NCBI GenBank assembly: GCA_016169945.1
Contig: JADLSH010000236.1
Span: 4,016,001-4,080,000, forward strand
Length of the DNA: 64,000 nt
Direction of reading: 5' to 3'
Source of the DNA: Trachythela sp. YZ-2020
Taxonomy: Eukaryota > Cnidaria > Anthozoa > Malacalcyonacea > Clavulariidae
Both the position numbers and the translations under genes were made by a program. Under the pieces are notes generated by a model. The model searched no databases and was not told the origin of the DNA. It saw only the letters and a program-made list of their open reading frames with translations. This document shows positions 13,601-24,445 of the stretch, piece by piece; the stretch's first letter is position 1; every line of letters begins with the position of its first letter.

Positions 13601-16600
13601 CTCTTTTAAGCGGACACATATCTCGGGTCCCAATCATTTCTTTAATAAAATATAATCATAACCCTTATTAAGCGGACACCTCTCTTAAGCGGACACATAT
13701 CTCGGGTCCCAATCATTTCTTTAATAAAATATAATCATAACCCTTATTAAGCGGACACCTCTCTTAAGCGGACACATCTCGGGTCCCAATCATTTCTTTA
13801 ATAAAATATAATCATAACCCTTATTAAGCGGACACCTCTCTTAAGCGGACACATATCTCGGGTCCCAATCATTTCTTTAATAAAATATAATCATAACCCT
13901 TATTAAGCGGACACCTCTTAAGCGGACACATATCTCGAGTCCCAATCATTTCTTTAATAAAATATAATCATAACCCTTATTAAGCGGACACCTCTCTAAG
14001 CGGACACATATCTCGAGTCCCAATCATTTCTTTAATAAAATATAATCATAACCCTTATTAAGCGGACACCTCTCTTAAGCGGACACATATCTCGGGTCCC
14101 AATCATTTCTTTAATAAAATATAATCATAACCCTTATTAAGCGGACACCTCTCTTAAGCGGACACATATCTCGGGTCCCAATCATTTCTTTAATAAAATA
14201 TAATCATAACCCTTATTAAGCGGACACCTCTCTTAAGCGGACACATATCTCGGGTCCCAATCATTTCTTTAATAAAATATAATCATAACCCTTATTAAGC
14301 GGACACCTCTCTTAAGCGGACACATATCTCGGGTCCCAATCATTTCTTTAATAAAATATAATCATAACCCTTATTAAGCGGACACCTCTCTTAAGCGGAC
14401 ACATATCTCGGGTCCCAATCATTTCTTTAATAAAATATAATCATAACCCTTATTAAGCGGACACCTCTCTTAAGCGGACACATCTCGGGTCCCAATCATT
14501 TCTTTAATAAAATATAATCATAACCCTTATTAAGCGGACACCTCTCTTAAGCGGACACATATCTCGGGTCCCAATCATTTCTTTAATAAAATATAATCAT
14601 AACCCTTATTAAGCGGACACCTCTCTTAAGCGGACACATATCTCGGGTCCCAATCATTTCTTTAATAAAATATTATAATCAACCCTTATTAAGTGGACAC
14701 CTCTCTTAAGCGGACACATATCTCGGGTCCCAATCATTTCTTTAATAAAATATTATAATCAACCCTTATTAAGCGGACACCTCTCTTAAGCGGACACATA
14801 TCTCGGGTCCCAATCATTTCTTTAATAAAATATAATCATAACCCTTATTAAGCGGACACCTCTCTTAAGTGGAAGCGGACACCTCTCTTAAGTGGAAGTG
14901 GACACCTCTCTTAAGTGGAAGCGGACACCTCTCTTAAGCGGACACCTCTCTTAAGTGGAAGTGGACACCTCTCTTAAGCGGAAGCGGACACCTCTCTTAA
15001 GTGGAAGCGGACACCTCTCTTAAGCGGACACCTCTCTTAAGTGGAAGTGGACACCTCTCTTAAGCGGACACCTCTCTTAAGCGGACACCTCTCTTAAGCG
15101 GACACATATCTCGGGTCCCAATCATTTCTTTAATAAAATATTTTATTATATGGCAAGTGCTTGTTTTGGTGAATCTCGCAATCTGATTGGTCGCTGACGA
15201 GGCAGGATTTTCCCGTATTGCCCACGGGCAATACGGTATTCTTATTGCCCTGCGACGACTTGAACACATTTCAAACCAATAAAAGCATTAAAAAATCCTT
15301 AAAAATAATTTAAAACAATGAAAAATAAACGGAAAATACGGAAAAGGGATAACTACAAGGGATAAAATCAAGTTTTGTTGGCTCAAGTCGAAATATTAAG
15401 GTAAATTTTACGATGTTTTTTAACTAAAACGGTCGAGAATATTTTTGTTTTTTCGAACATGCAAAGTTGTTTTTGTCCTTGATCCGATAGCTCAATATCA
15501 CTATATTTTCTATTAATTTTATATTTTATTCTATAAATGGTACTGTAGAGTAGTTTTACTAAGCTAAGATTACATAAATTTGTAAAAAACTAAGACAAAT
15601 TCGTATCATTGAAATTATTTTGACATTTGAAAATGACCGGCTTTGAGTACGACTTTGTACTTTGCCCTCGCGTGACCAATTTTTGGCAAAATGAATTGTT
15701 TTTTGTTGTCTGAAATGCCATATAATAAACAACTTACTAACTTCGACTGTTCGGTCTGTACGGTAAAATATCAAGCCTCGGTCTTGCTGTATTGACCTCG
15801 CTATCGCTCGGTCAATACAGCAAGACCTCAGCTTGATATTTTACCGTACAGACCTCACGCTCAGTCAGTAAGTAGTTAATAATCAACCCTTATTAAGCGG
15901 ACACCTCTCTTAAGCGGACACATATCTCGGGTCCCAATCATTTCTTCAATAAAATATAATCATAACCCTTATTAAGCGGACACCTCTCTTAAGTGGAAGC
16001 GGACACCTCTCTTAAGCGGACACCTCTCTTAAGCGGACACCTCTCTTAAGTGGAAGTGGACACCTCTCTTAAGCGGAAGCGGACACCTCTCTTAAGTGGA
16101 AGCGGACACCTCTCTTAAGCGGACACCTCTCTTAAGTGGAAGTGGACACCTCTCTTAAGCGGAAGCGGACACCTCTCTTAAGCGGACACCTCTCTTAAGC
16201 GGAAGCGGACACCTCTCTTAAGTGGAAGCGGACACCTCTCTTAAGCGGACACCTCTCTTAAGTGGAAGTGGACACCTCTCTTAAGCGGACACCTCTCTTA
16301 AGCGGACACATATCTCGGGTCCCAATCATTTCTTTAATAAAATATAATCATAATCCCTATTAAGCGGACACCTCTCTTAAGCGGACACATATCTCGGGTC
16401 CCAATTATTTCTTTAATAAAATATAATCATAACCCTTATTAAGCGGACACCTCTCTTAAGCGGACACATATCTCGGGTCCCAATCATTTCTTTAATAAAA
16501 TATAATCATAATCCCTATTAAGCGGACACCTCTCTTAAGCGGACACATATCTCGGGTCCCAATTATTTCTTCAATAAAATATAATCATAACCCTTATTAA

Positions 16601-18341
16601 GCGGACACCTCTCTTAAGCGGACACATATCTCGGGTCCCAATCATTTCTTTAATAAAATATAATCATAACCCTTATTAAGCGGACACCTCTCTTAAGCGG
16701 ACACATATCTCGGGTCCCAATTATTTCTTTAATAAAATATAATCATAACCCTTATTAAGCGGACACCTCTCTTAAGCGGACACATATCTCGGGTCCCAAT
16801 TATTTCTTTAATAAAATATAATCATAACCCTTATTAAGCGGACACCTCTCTTAAGCGGACACATATCTCGGGTCCCAATCATTTCTTTAATAAAATATAA
16901 TCCTAACCCTTATTAAGCGGACACCTCTCTTAAGCGGACACATATCTCGGGTCCCAATTATTTCTTTAATAAAATATAATCCTAACCCTTATTAAGCGGA
17001 CACCTCTCTTAAGCGGAAGCGGACACTTCTCTTAAGCGGAAGTGGACACCTCTCTTAAGCGGAAGTGGACACCTCTCTTAAGCGGAAGTGGACACCTCTC
17101 TTAAGCGGAAGTGGACAGCAAACTTGAGGTCCCAATGAGCAAGTCGACCGATGGTCTAATGCAATTTTCATAACCATCAACAGTTTCTAGATCAAACCTT
17201 TCCTTCAATAATAACCAGCCACTCTGTTCACACGTTTACCCTTGATTACTACAGTCGAACCTGTATTAAGCGGCACCGTATTAAGCGGTCACCCTTTGTT
17301 AAGCGGTCATGTGGCAAAGTCCCGAAAATTTCATAATATAAATACTATTTAAGTGACCTTTATTGAACGGTCACCTCTATTAAGCGGACGCGGTCACCTT
17401 TTCCACGGTCCCAAACTTAATTTTTCATTGTTTTGAAACTGTATTAAACGGTCAGTGGGAAGTAACTACAGCAAACAATAATACAATATATAATTAAATC
17501 TTTATTCGGCAACATGTCAAAGTCTTTAAGTTTTGTTTATCTCATTACTCGAACTTCCGTAATCACTGAAAGTGTCAACAGTATTTTCAGTTCGTGTGGA
17601 CGTATTGGCATGTGTATTGAAATGTATTACAGTTTAGTTCAAATTCAGTTATATTAAATGTTATAGTTTAAGCCGTGTGGTGATTTTCTACAAGACCTGT
17701 ATTAAGGCCATTTTCATTACGGTCGTTTTGCCCGCGCGGGCGAAGCGACCGATTCGAATCACGTGAATAATTGGTCGCGCGGGCACGCCAAGAAAGTTGA
17801 ATGTAGTTCAACTTTCAGGCGTGTCCGCGAGGTGTAAAGCGGACAAAAAAATCTCGTGCTAGACACCTACAGCGAAAGTTGAAACATGGTCGCTCCGCCC
17901 GGGCGGGCAAAGCGGCTGTAATGGAAAATTGCCTTTAAGCGGTCAACCTGTATTAAGCGGTCACTTGCGAAATCCCCGAGGGTGACCGTGGGGGGAGCAC
18001 TAATCTCGATCATCGCAATATAACCAAGTAAACTGCACTCCATAAACGGGCACGCTCTCTAACTATTTATATATAAATATGCCAATTTACTGTTTAGTCA
18101 AATCGAGGCTCTATACCTAGTACTTTCTGGAAGGGTTTACAAGTTCTGAAATTTTACGTTGCCGTAGTTAGACTTTAAGTTCGGCAAAAGCTGCTTATAA
18201 AATTCATTCTAAATTTTATTTCTTCAGCATGTGATCTCTGCTCCTAAAGATGGAATTATTGAAAACGTTCTCTACTCTGAAGGAGACACGGTTGAAAGGA
18301 ACTCTGTATTAATTACATATCAGAAGGAAACGAATGAATAA
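4681..18341 (+). CDS. MCCC1: 3-methylcrotonyl-CoA carboxylase subunit alpha, mitochondrial (3' 16 exons; 5' end outside window)
   Basis: Biotin-dependent ATP-dependent carboxylase subunit of leucine catabolism in the mitochondrial matrix; with MCCC2 it carboxylates 3-methylcrotonyl-CoA. Exons: 4681-4802, 5357-5461, 5898-5940, 6400-6521, 6778-6971, 7423-7645, 8335-8423, 9967-10076, 10529-10621, 10904-11021, 11513-11599, 11841-11890, 12122-12259, 12696-12803, 13239-13310, 18228-18341. All junctions are GT-AG. Phases agree throughout, giving 1788 nt, i.e. 595 codons plus TAA. The protein enters at [11 protein letters not shown] of the biotin carboxylase domain. It shows the glycine-rich ATP loop RGGGGKGMR, the [13 protein letters not shown] catalytic segment, a BT-like linker region and the biotinyl domain with AMKM. 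By comparison with the ~725-aa human protein, about 125 residues (transit peptide and start) lie to the left. Introns carry satellites, a SINE and foldback insertions. Confidence 0.96.
8424..9966. other. MCCC1 intron between exons 7 and 8, no gene seen
   Basis: AT-rich intron of 1.5 kb. I see no coding similarity on either strand and no clear inverted-repeat element. Short open frames here lack splice or composition support. Confidence 0.6.
10690..10850. repeat. Degenerate tRNA-derived SINE fragment
   Basis: Read on the + strand this contains TTTTGGGCGTCTCGCTCGA, then a tRNA-like stretch (GCAGCGCTCTGATCATTGAG, then CTGCAGGTTCACTTCCTGTC). It resembles the better preserved minus-oriented copies near 29.6, 36.2 and 61.6 kb. 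Promoter boxes are mutated. Confidence 0.55.
11305..11380. repeat. Fragment of the SINE/MITE family found at 29.5 kb
   Basis: This is the reverse complement of about 70 bp at 29,510-29,575, including ATATCCATCCACCTAAACC and the CAATCGAGTGAGATGCAG flank. It lies in the MCCC1 intron before exon 11513-11599. Only one end of the element is present. Confidence 0.65.
12474..12621. repeat. CAGTGGCGTAGCCAGG-type interspersed repeat
   Basis: Begins CAGTGGCGTAGCCAGG and ends GATACGTCCCTGG, with long G and C runs inside. Related G-rich stretches occur near 24.9, 27.0, 27.45 and 63.28 kb. I treat these as one family of non-autonomous elements; target duplications are not clear for this copy. Confidence 0.55.
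12696..18341 (+). CDS. MCCC1: MCCC1 biotinyl (BCCP) domain exons, last three
   Basis: Exon 12696-12803 carries [13 protein letters not shown]. Exon 13239-13310 carries the biotinylation motif MEAMKME, with the acceptor lysine codon at 13302-13304. The final exon 18228-18341 ([18 protein letters not shown]) ends the protein with TAA. The biotinyl domain is split by a 4.9-kb intron immediately after the biotin-lysine exon. That intron is mostly tandem repeat. A message polyadenylated inside it would keep the lysine but lose the last beta strands of the domain. Confidence 0.95.
12992..13056. mobile_element. 65-bp foldback insertion, TAGCCTG...CAGGCT, with 10-bp TSD
   Basis: The ends form an inverted repeat (TAGCCTGAAACAG versus CTGTTTCAGGCT, stem about 24 bp). 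They are flanked by a perfect direct repeat ACGAATTACC at 12982-12991 and 13057-13066. A 10-bp target duplication fits Mutator-like transposition, but the element is far too short to code. It shares ends with the 83-bp element at 32447-32529. Confidence 0.75.
13340..17117. repeat. 79-bp tandem array with shorter sub-repeats, in the last MCCC1 intron
   Basis: The array starts TATATACAGTCGAACCCC and then repeats a 79-bp unit containing TTAAGCGGACACCTCTCTT, TATCTCGGGTCCCAAT and TTTAATAAAATATAATC. Between 14860-15110 and 15980-16310 it collapses to short subunits of the GGAAGCGGACACCTCTCTT type. The opening TA-CAGTCGAACC resembles ends of pogo/Tigger-like elements, so the array probably amplified a transposon end. 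Roughly thirty units each carry an AATAAA on the MCCC1 sense strand. Confidence 0.93.
15140..15885. mobile_element. Insertion interrupting the 79-bp array, carrying a large palindrome
   Basis: About 740 bp unlike the array splits a 79-bp unit. It starts near TGGCAAGTGCTTG and includes a GCCCACGGGC hairpin. Near its right end is a 100-bp palindrome (15754-15853) whose 44-bp arms differ by one 3-nt segment around a 12-nt loop. No coding frame. Ends and target duplication are not clear, so the class is open. Confidence 0.55.
17258..17470. repeat. Diverged TA-CAGTCGAACC / TTAAGCGGTCACC repeats
   Basis: A second start motif TACAGTCGAACCTGTATTAAG is followed by several degenerate TTAAGCGGTCACC copies. 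It is related to the 79-bp array but older or a different subfamily. The opening TA dinucleotide is the target expected of Tc1/mariner-superfamily elements. Confidence 0.6.
17706..17934. mobile_element. piggyBac-type MITE inserted in TTAA of the repeat
   Basis: Ends are inverted: GGCCATTTTCATTACGGTCG on the left, and on the right the complement of GGCAATTTTCCATTACAGCC. Interior arms carry GCCCGCGCGGGCG/CGCCCGGGCGGGC. The element sits inside CCTGTATTAAGCGGTCA, so TTAA flanks it on the left; TTTAA follows on the right with one extra base. TTAA duplication is diagnostic of piggyBac-like transposition. No ORF. Confidence 0.65.
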
Positions 18342-18384
18342 CAGATCCTAAATTTATATAAGCTATAAGCCGACAATTTAAGAA

Positions 18385-18390
18385 AATAAA
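18385..18390 (+). promoter_or_regulatory. MCCC1: MCCC1 poly(A) signal AATAAA
   Basis: The canonical hexamer lies 44 nt after the TAA stop, in an A-rich 3' UTR. It is the first one downstream of the final exon. Confidence 0.7.
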
Positions 18391-18735
18391 GTTAAAGCAA
18401 AAAATGGAACTCTTTTGAAAACATTTTCAAGATGTTTTCGGTTTTTGTTTTATACTTTATTATATATACTATAGTTGTAGAAAATTAATAAATGAATGTA
18501 TCCTTTTACCCTTGATATCCTAAATATATATTTATAATCGATATAGACATTCCAAGAATTATCATTAAACACGTGATAGTAAAGGCACCACATTCGCCTT
18601 TTGCCTCTGCGAGCGGTGTTTGATTCCTGTGCACCCTTTGCGTATCATTTGGCATAACAATAGTTCCATCCAGTCAGGATCCAGTGATTGGAATATAATG
18701 TTCCATTCTTTTCATTATTTTGAGAATCCCACTAT
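18391..18735. other. Intergenic spacer between MCCC1 and the LINE
   Basis: AT-rich sequence downstream of the MCCC1 poly(A) signal. No gene or clear repeat seen. Confidence 0.6.
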
Positions 18736-21260
18736 CGGTATAATATAATAATAATATATAAAGATTTATACAGCGCTTAAATTATATAAAATATTCCAAA
18801 GCGCTTTACAACAATGAAGTTCTACTATATACAAGCAGCTAAAATATTAAGAATTAAGGTATAAGTGTCTATAAATCTAAAAGTTAGAATCGAAAGCTTT
18901 CTTAAAAAGGAAAGTCTTTAATTGAGATTTAAAACAGTCAATTGTTTTACTATTTCTAATACCATAAGGTAGCATGTTCCAAATTGACGGAGCTGCATGC
19001 ACAAATGCTCGATCACCAAGAGTCTTGGCTCTAGTTTTTGGGATAAAAAGTAGTCCCTGATCATCAGATCTCAGTTGGTAACAGCAGTTCGGTTTTTCTA
19101 ACAACAGTTCCATAATGTAGCCTGGCGCCATCCCATGGAGAGCTTTATATACCAGGAGTGCAATTTTAAAATCAACACGAAACTTAACAGGCAGCCAGTG
19201 AAGGTGCATCAGGACAGGGGTAATATGAGCGCATCTTGGTATAAGACACGTCACTCTAGCAGCGGCATTGAGAACTCGTTGAAGACGCTGAAGTTGGTAT
19301 TGGGAATGCCGACCAGGAGAGAATTGCAGTAGTCCAAGTGTGACGTCACAAAGGCATGTACGAGCGTTTTAGTTGATTCGATGGAGAGGAACTTCCTTAT
19401 TTGTCGAATGTTGTACAAGCCCCTAAATGCTTTGCTGCAAACCTTGCCCACATGGACATTCATAGACATATGTTCGTCAAACCACGAACCTAAATTTCGG
19501 ACTTCTTGTACAGGTTTTATATCAGCATCACCAACTTCAATCGAGTCGATTGTAACCTTAGACAGCTGCTGGCGAGTTCCAATTATCAAGAATTCCGTTT
19601 TAGTGTCGTTAAACATTAATTTATGTGAAACTAACCAAGCACGAACTTCGACGATGCAATTATTAATAGTTTGAATAGCTTGATCTTGGACAACGGGTGA
19701 CTCAGGACGGAAAGATAAATAAAGTTGAGTGTCATCTGCATACCCATGGGAAGAAGGTAGATGCCTGTTAATAATCTGGAACAGTTGAGACACGTATAAT
19801 AGGAAAAGGACCGGTCCAAGACAGCTTCCTTGTGGAACTCCACAGTTCAGCGGAAAATTGGCGGAAAACTTTTGCTTAATATTAATACGCTGCTTTCTAC
19901 AGGAGAGAAACGACTTAATCCACTTTAAGGCATTTCCGATCACACCAAATTCTAACTTCAATATATCCGTCAGAATTTCATGATCAATGGTGTCAAAGGC
20001 GGCACTCAAATCCAAGAGCACTAAAAGAGTTACTTTCTGTTGGTCCATGTTCATAAGGATATCATTGTGGACTCTTAGGAGAGCCGTTTCGGTAGAGTGG
20101 AATTGACGATATGACGATTGGTTGTTAGGAAGAGGAGCATTATCAGCACAATGCTCAAATAACTGGCTAACAACTGCTTTTTCCGTAGCTTTAGAAACGA
20201 ATGACAGGTTACTGACGGGCCTGAAGTTCTCAAAGACTAGATCAAGACCGTATTTTTTTAGAATTGGAATAAGAATGGCAACTTTCCATGCTTCTGGGAC
20301 GTGACCTTCACTTAACGACAAGTTGATCATTTTCATAATGACAGGTGTTAACTCACTGGCACATAATTTCAGCAACCATGTTGGAATAGGATCAAGGTTA
20401 CATGTTGCATTCGACGACTTCATGATTATGTTATGGGTTGGTACAGTAACATGTTGTAATAAGCCAAAAGTTTCCAATAAATCAGTAAATGTTTTCGCGT
20501 CAGTATCAGACGGATCATCGAGATGAAAATTAAAGTCACCGGAGATTACTAATACTTCTGTACACATAACAATGCTCTCAAGTAAGTTGGAGAATTCTTC
20601 GAAGAAAACGCCTGAAGAAACAGGGTGAGTTTGTGAATAAGGTGGACGATAGACTGCTAATGTTTTAATCGTACGGTTGAGTAAAGTCAAGTTCCATTCA
20701 GAGTATTCAAAAGATCGTTTTTCACCTCCGTCAATTAAAGTAACCTTAAAATTGGTATTAAACATAATACCAGTGCCTCCACCCATTCTGTTAGATTGTC
20801 TAGGAAGGTTTTTAAAAGAGTAACCAGGGGGAGAAAGCGCGGCTATGCTAACAGTGTCAACGTCTTTTAACCAGGTCTCTGTCACAATACACACATCAAT
20901 ATTGTTACTCAAAACATGATCAACGATTTCGGCTGTTTTGTTTTTAAGAGATCTCGCATTTACATTGGCGAAACGTAGGAATTTTGTATGAGAATCTGAA
21001 TTTAAGTTAGTTCTATGTACAGACACGCAGACACAGTTTGAAGGGTTATGAGTACGAGCACGGCGACAACGACCATTACGCGGATGTCTATCAGTACTCA
21101 GTATCCTGTTGTTTGTACTGACATCAATGGAGGGGGGTATGGAAAAGGTTGGGATGTGGGATGGTATATTGGGGACCGAAATGGAGGGAAATAATAGGGA
21201 TTCACAGGAAAAGGGGAGTAATGAAAACTGGGTGAAGAGACAGCTTTGTCCATTATCTTA
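18736..21260 (-). mobile_element. Decayed non-LTR retrotransposon, L2/CR1-like (endonuclease plus reverse transcriptase)
   Basis: Minus-strand element. The main frame, 21026 to 19251, is open upstream to about 21255 without a good ATG. It holds an APE-like endonuclease start (NVNARSLKNKT, VTETWL, ISGDFNFH) and a reverse transcriptase (LLDLSAAFDTIDHEIL, GVPQGSCLGPVLFLLY, catalytic YADDTQLY). A frameshift near 19,250-19,300 moves the C-terminal part (ITPVLMHLHWLPV, GDRAFVHAAPSIWN) to the frame ending at 18877. The 3' end has GTAAAGCGCTTTG and AAGCGCTGTATAAAT followed by a TAA-type tail, typical of L2/CR1. The endonuclease C-terminus is missing. Not functional. Confidence 0.9.
18877..19254 (-). 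pseudogene. LINE C-terminal fragment in a shifted frame
   Basis: A 125-codon frame encoding the conserved region after the reverse transcriptase of L2/CR1-like LINEs (HWLPVKFRVDFKIALLVYKA, GDRAF, FKSQLKTFLFKKAF). It continues the upstream LINE frame after a one-base shift, so it is part of the dead element and not a host gene. Confidence 0.85.
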
Positions 21261-21429
21261 TAGGAGGGTCGTTGGATGTTATTATAAAATTGAGGTTTCT
21301 GATGTAGGAAGTCACAATTATTGCCTTTTTTACAGAATTTTCTTTTCCTCAGGAATGGACACGGGGTTAAAGGTATGCCATCCAGTCACTCGTTGTTCAG
21401 TAACATATTATTTGTGACGTTATGCAAAG

Positions 21430-22150
21430 GCATATTATTTCGTATTATATAATTTCGTCTGAGTCGCATATGAGAAGTGTGATTCCAGTTTGACTCTACG
21501 AAACACTTCTGGTTTTCTCCGGGTACTCCAGTTTTGTCCTGTAGTTATTGTACACTGTCGCTTGCGGACAAAAATGATACAGCAACCCAGTATAAATTCA
21601 AGGTAATTTAGGGGCTGTTCACGTGGTTCCCCTTTCGCCGCAAAGTACATGTAAGGGTAATGTATTGTATGAAATACGTCATTATAGGCATGGACGAAAA
21701 GTCAAACGGCGATTAGGGAAACATTGTTTATCAGATCCTGTAGGTTGTTTAAGCTGCCTTTCGTTTTCAATCATTCTGTAATTTAGCTATGTAGTGGTTT
21801 TGTATTTGGAGGCAAATAGAATTGTGAGATGTAGTCTAATTTGCTTGCTCCTGTAACGTTTCAGATGTTCTGACGTTGAACAGCATATTGCACAACGCCT
21901 TGACCCAAACCCTCAAAATAGAGACAGATTGCCAAGATATCATCATTATATTTGTATTGGTATTTACCAACAATCTTTCACATTTATTGTGAATATTTTT
22001 ACAAACTGTTATTTTACTTACTCCACCGGGAAGCTGAAGCTTTCGGCTTTCCCATCACGATTGATCTCTAATAAGACTAGATGATCGTCTGTCTATTTAC
22101 AATAATGAAATTGTGGATAATCATTGTATTGCATATATATCACAAATATA
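21430..22150. other. Spacer and FMR1/FXR 3' UTR
   Basis: No gene seen. The part nearest 22150 is presumably the 3' UTR of the minus-strand gene; a minus-strand AATAAA lies at 21983-21988, about 165 nt after its stop. A fragment of interspersed repeat (TTTTCTCCGGGTACTCCAG) lies near 21,510. Confidence 0.5.
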
Positions 22151-22152
22151 TT

Positions 22153-24445
22153 CTATTCATTTTGGGTAGGTTTTTCTGTCCCAGGTTTTTCTGTCTCAGG
22201 TTTTGTAACGACGTTATTGTTCTTATTCACTTTCTTTGTAGTTTTGTCCTCGTTTTTCACAGACTTTTCTAAAAATCAAGAAAACGTATTTGATTATGAA
22301 AGAACTGCGCCAATATTTTATATTATATGAATCAAAACAATGATGGCACTATGGCAGTGGGATTTTCAAAACAACGATGGAACATTCCGACCACTGGATC
22401 GTGACTGGATGCTAAGTTTATGCAAAGGACCAGAGAAAATTCATTCAACCTTGTTCGATTCAGATTTCTGGTTTTGCGGATATAGCGACTCAAATTTCAG
22501 GGCGATAGGATCCAGCAAAAAGCTCTTTTAAGAAACAACCGAAACAACAAACTGTTCAAAGTTAATCATTATAACCAGAAATTTTTGATAGCTCAATTTC
22601 AACAACGAGATTTCATTGTCGTTGTTTTCCTATTGCATCTAGATCGCTAAGCTCCCAGGCTTATTCACCGGTTTAGCTACACAAGTACATGTATATCTTT
22701 CATTCAACAATTTATAAAGAGAAAAAACCATTCAAACCCAATCCTTTTTTAGGTTCGTTTCAAATTCTTATATAATTAGCTCCTTTCTTTAAACATTTTG
22801 GCAGTAAATATCGTCATCAGATCAATTTGACCAAGCAAATGAAAAGTCATAATTATACCTTCATTTCCAGGTCTTCCACATTTCTCCCCCTCAGAATTAT
22901 TCTTCTTCTCTTCGTGTTTGGCATTTCGTTTTGCACTATTTCTGTTGTTTGTTCCCGTATGACTATTTCGTTTCAAATTGCTTTGGTTATTTTCTCCAGA
23001 ATGTTTCTCCTGCAATTTTGTGTTATCCTGACGTGCTTCCACATTACTAGTCGTCCTAGAAATTCCTTGTTCTTTTTTCTCGTCAACATGATGTCGCCAG
23101 TTGTCATTTATTCCTTTGCGTTCAGGGCGGAATTTTTGTCTCATGAGTCCAAGAGCGCCATCACTTGAAGAACGATCTCGTTGGTTATTTTGAGAATTTC
23201 TGCGTTCAAAATTTGGAGACAAAGAATCTAAATGGAAAATGATGAACGACTTAAAAGGGTTCTCATATAAAGGTATCTTAATGGATAAATGTTAGTAACC
23301 GCCCGATTGTCTAAGAAGTCAGCCACTACTGATAAACCTTGTAACGGATATTTGTCAGATTGAGAAATTTATCGCTTGAGATGTTCTATATGTCATACAC
23401 GTTTCAAGAAAGAGAAATATTTTCTTTGTACTTTGGTCTCTTTGTAATGGCGGATTTCTATTGTCTTTCATTTTCAGCATCAGTGAACAATATGATGGTT
23501 CAGTCTTCGTTAGAGATCAGAGCGCTCATTTTTCGTGAGCGGCTGTCAAAACACGGAAGTGAAAAAAACGAGTTGAATGAAACCGGCTGCAGCAGACGTG
23601 CATCGCACGAACGTACAATTTTTACCTGTCGTTCTGGCTCCATTATGGACGGAAAGATGTTTACCGTCTTCTCTTTCTTCAAGTATTCCTCTTAAACCTC
23701 GACTTCCGGCCTGAAAAACATCCACGCAGGAAATTGATTTGGTAGCCAAGTTAGAGATACAAGTGGTTAATTAGCATTACGAGGCAACATATTGATGCGC
23801 CATTATCCACTAACATGCAGCGGTACATATAATTACCAGTTGTTGCACCCCCTTCTCAGAGGGGGGGGGAGGGGTTTGGGGAAGAAAGTGAGCATAAAAT
23901 AGGAAAGGAAGAACGTTACTATACTCAGTTTGAAATTTTATAACCTTTTAAAAAATCAAGAAATTCGCCCTTCCAAAATGGGAGAATAAGTAACCTCGCT
24001 TGGTGACTATACACATACCCTGCCTACCCCTGCTGTCGTAACGTACACGTTTAAAGACTTAAAAATGAAAATAGATGTACCTATTAACAGACAGACTGGA
24101 GAACAGTTGAAATAAAAAACAACATACCTTAACCGTGCTCAAGTCTCTTGTTTCTATAGCACCCTCTCCCATGCTACTTGTGCGTATCCTGGGTCCTAAA
24201 TCCATCTCGTCACTTCTATTACTTGTGAATTCAGGAGCTATGTTCAAATCTCCAGCATAACTGTCTGTGGTATAAGAACGATCTCTACTGGGAGGCTCCG
24301 AGGGTAAGCCAGATAAAACAACATTAGGACCACTTTTCATTTCAGCTAGGGAAGGTAAATATGACGGGCCAGTTTGAGGTGTTAATCCCATGTTTTTTAA
24401 TTGTTGTTCCAAGTTTTCTTTTTCTTTCTTTATTCTTGCTACTTC
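22153..24445 (-). CDS. FMR1: FMR1/FXR C-terminal exons 13-16: disordered tail
   Basis: Exon 24128-24445 (106 codons) begins [20 protein letters not shown], matching the helix after KH2 in FXR proteins. Exon 23626-23710 ([14 protein letters not shown]) restores the phase. Exon 22859-23227 is rich in N, K, R, E and S. The last exon ends [15 protein letters not shown] and TAG. There is no GGR/RGG cluster such as vertebrate FMRP has. Exon 15 could read past its donor for 27 codons to a stop at 22776, giving an alternative C-terminus. Confidence 0.8.

Noticed and set aside
22827..23168. 113-codon + strand frame
   Set aside because: Antisense shadow of FMR1 exon 15.
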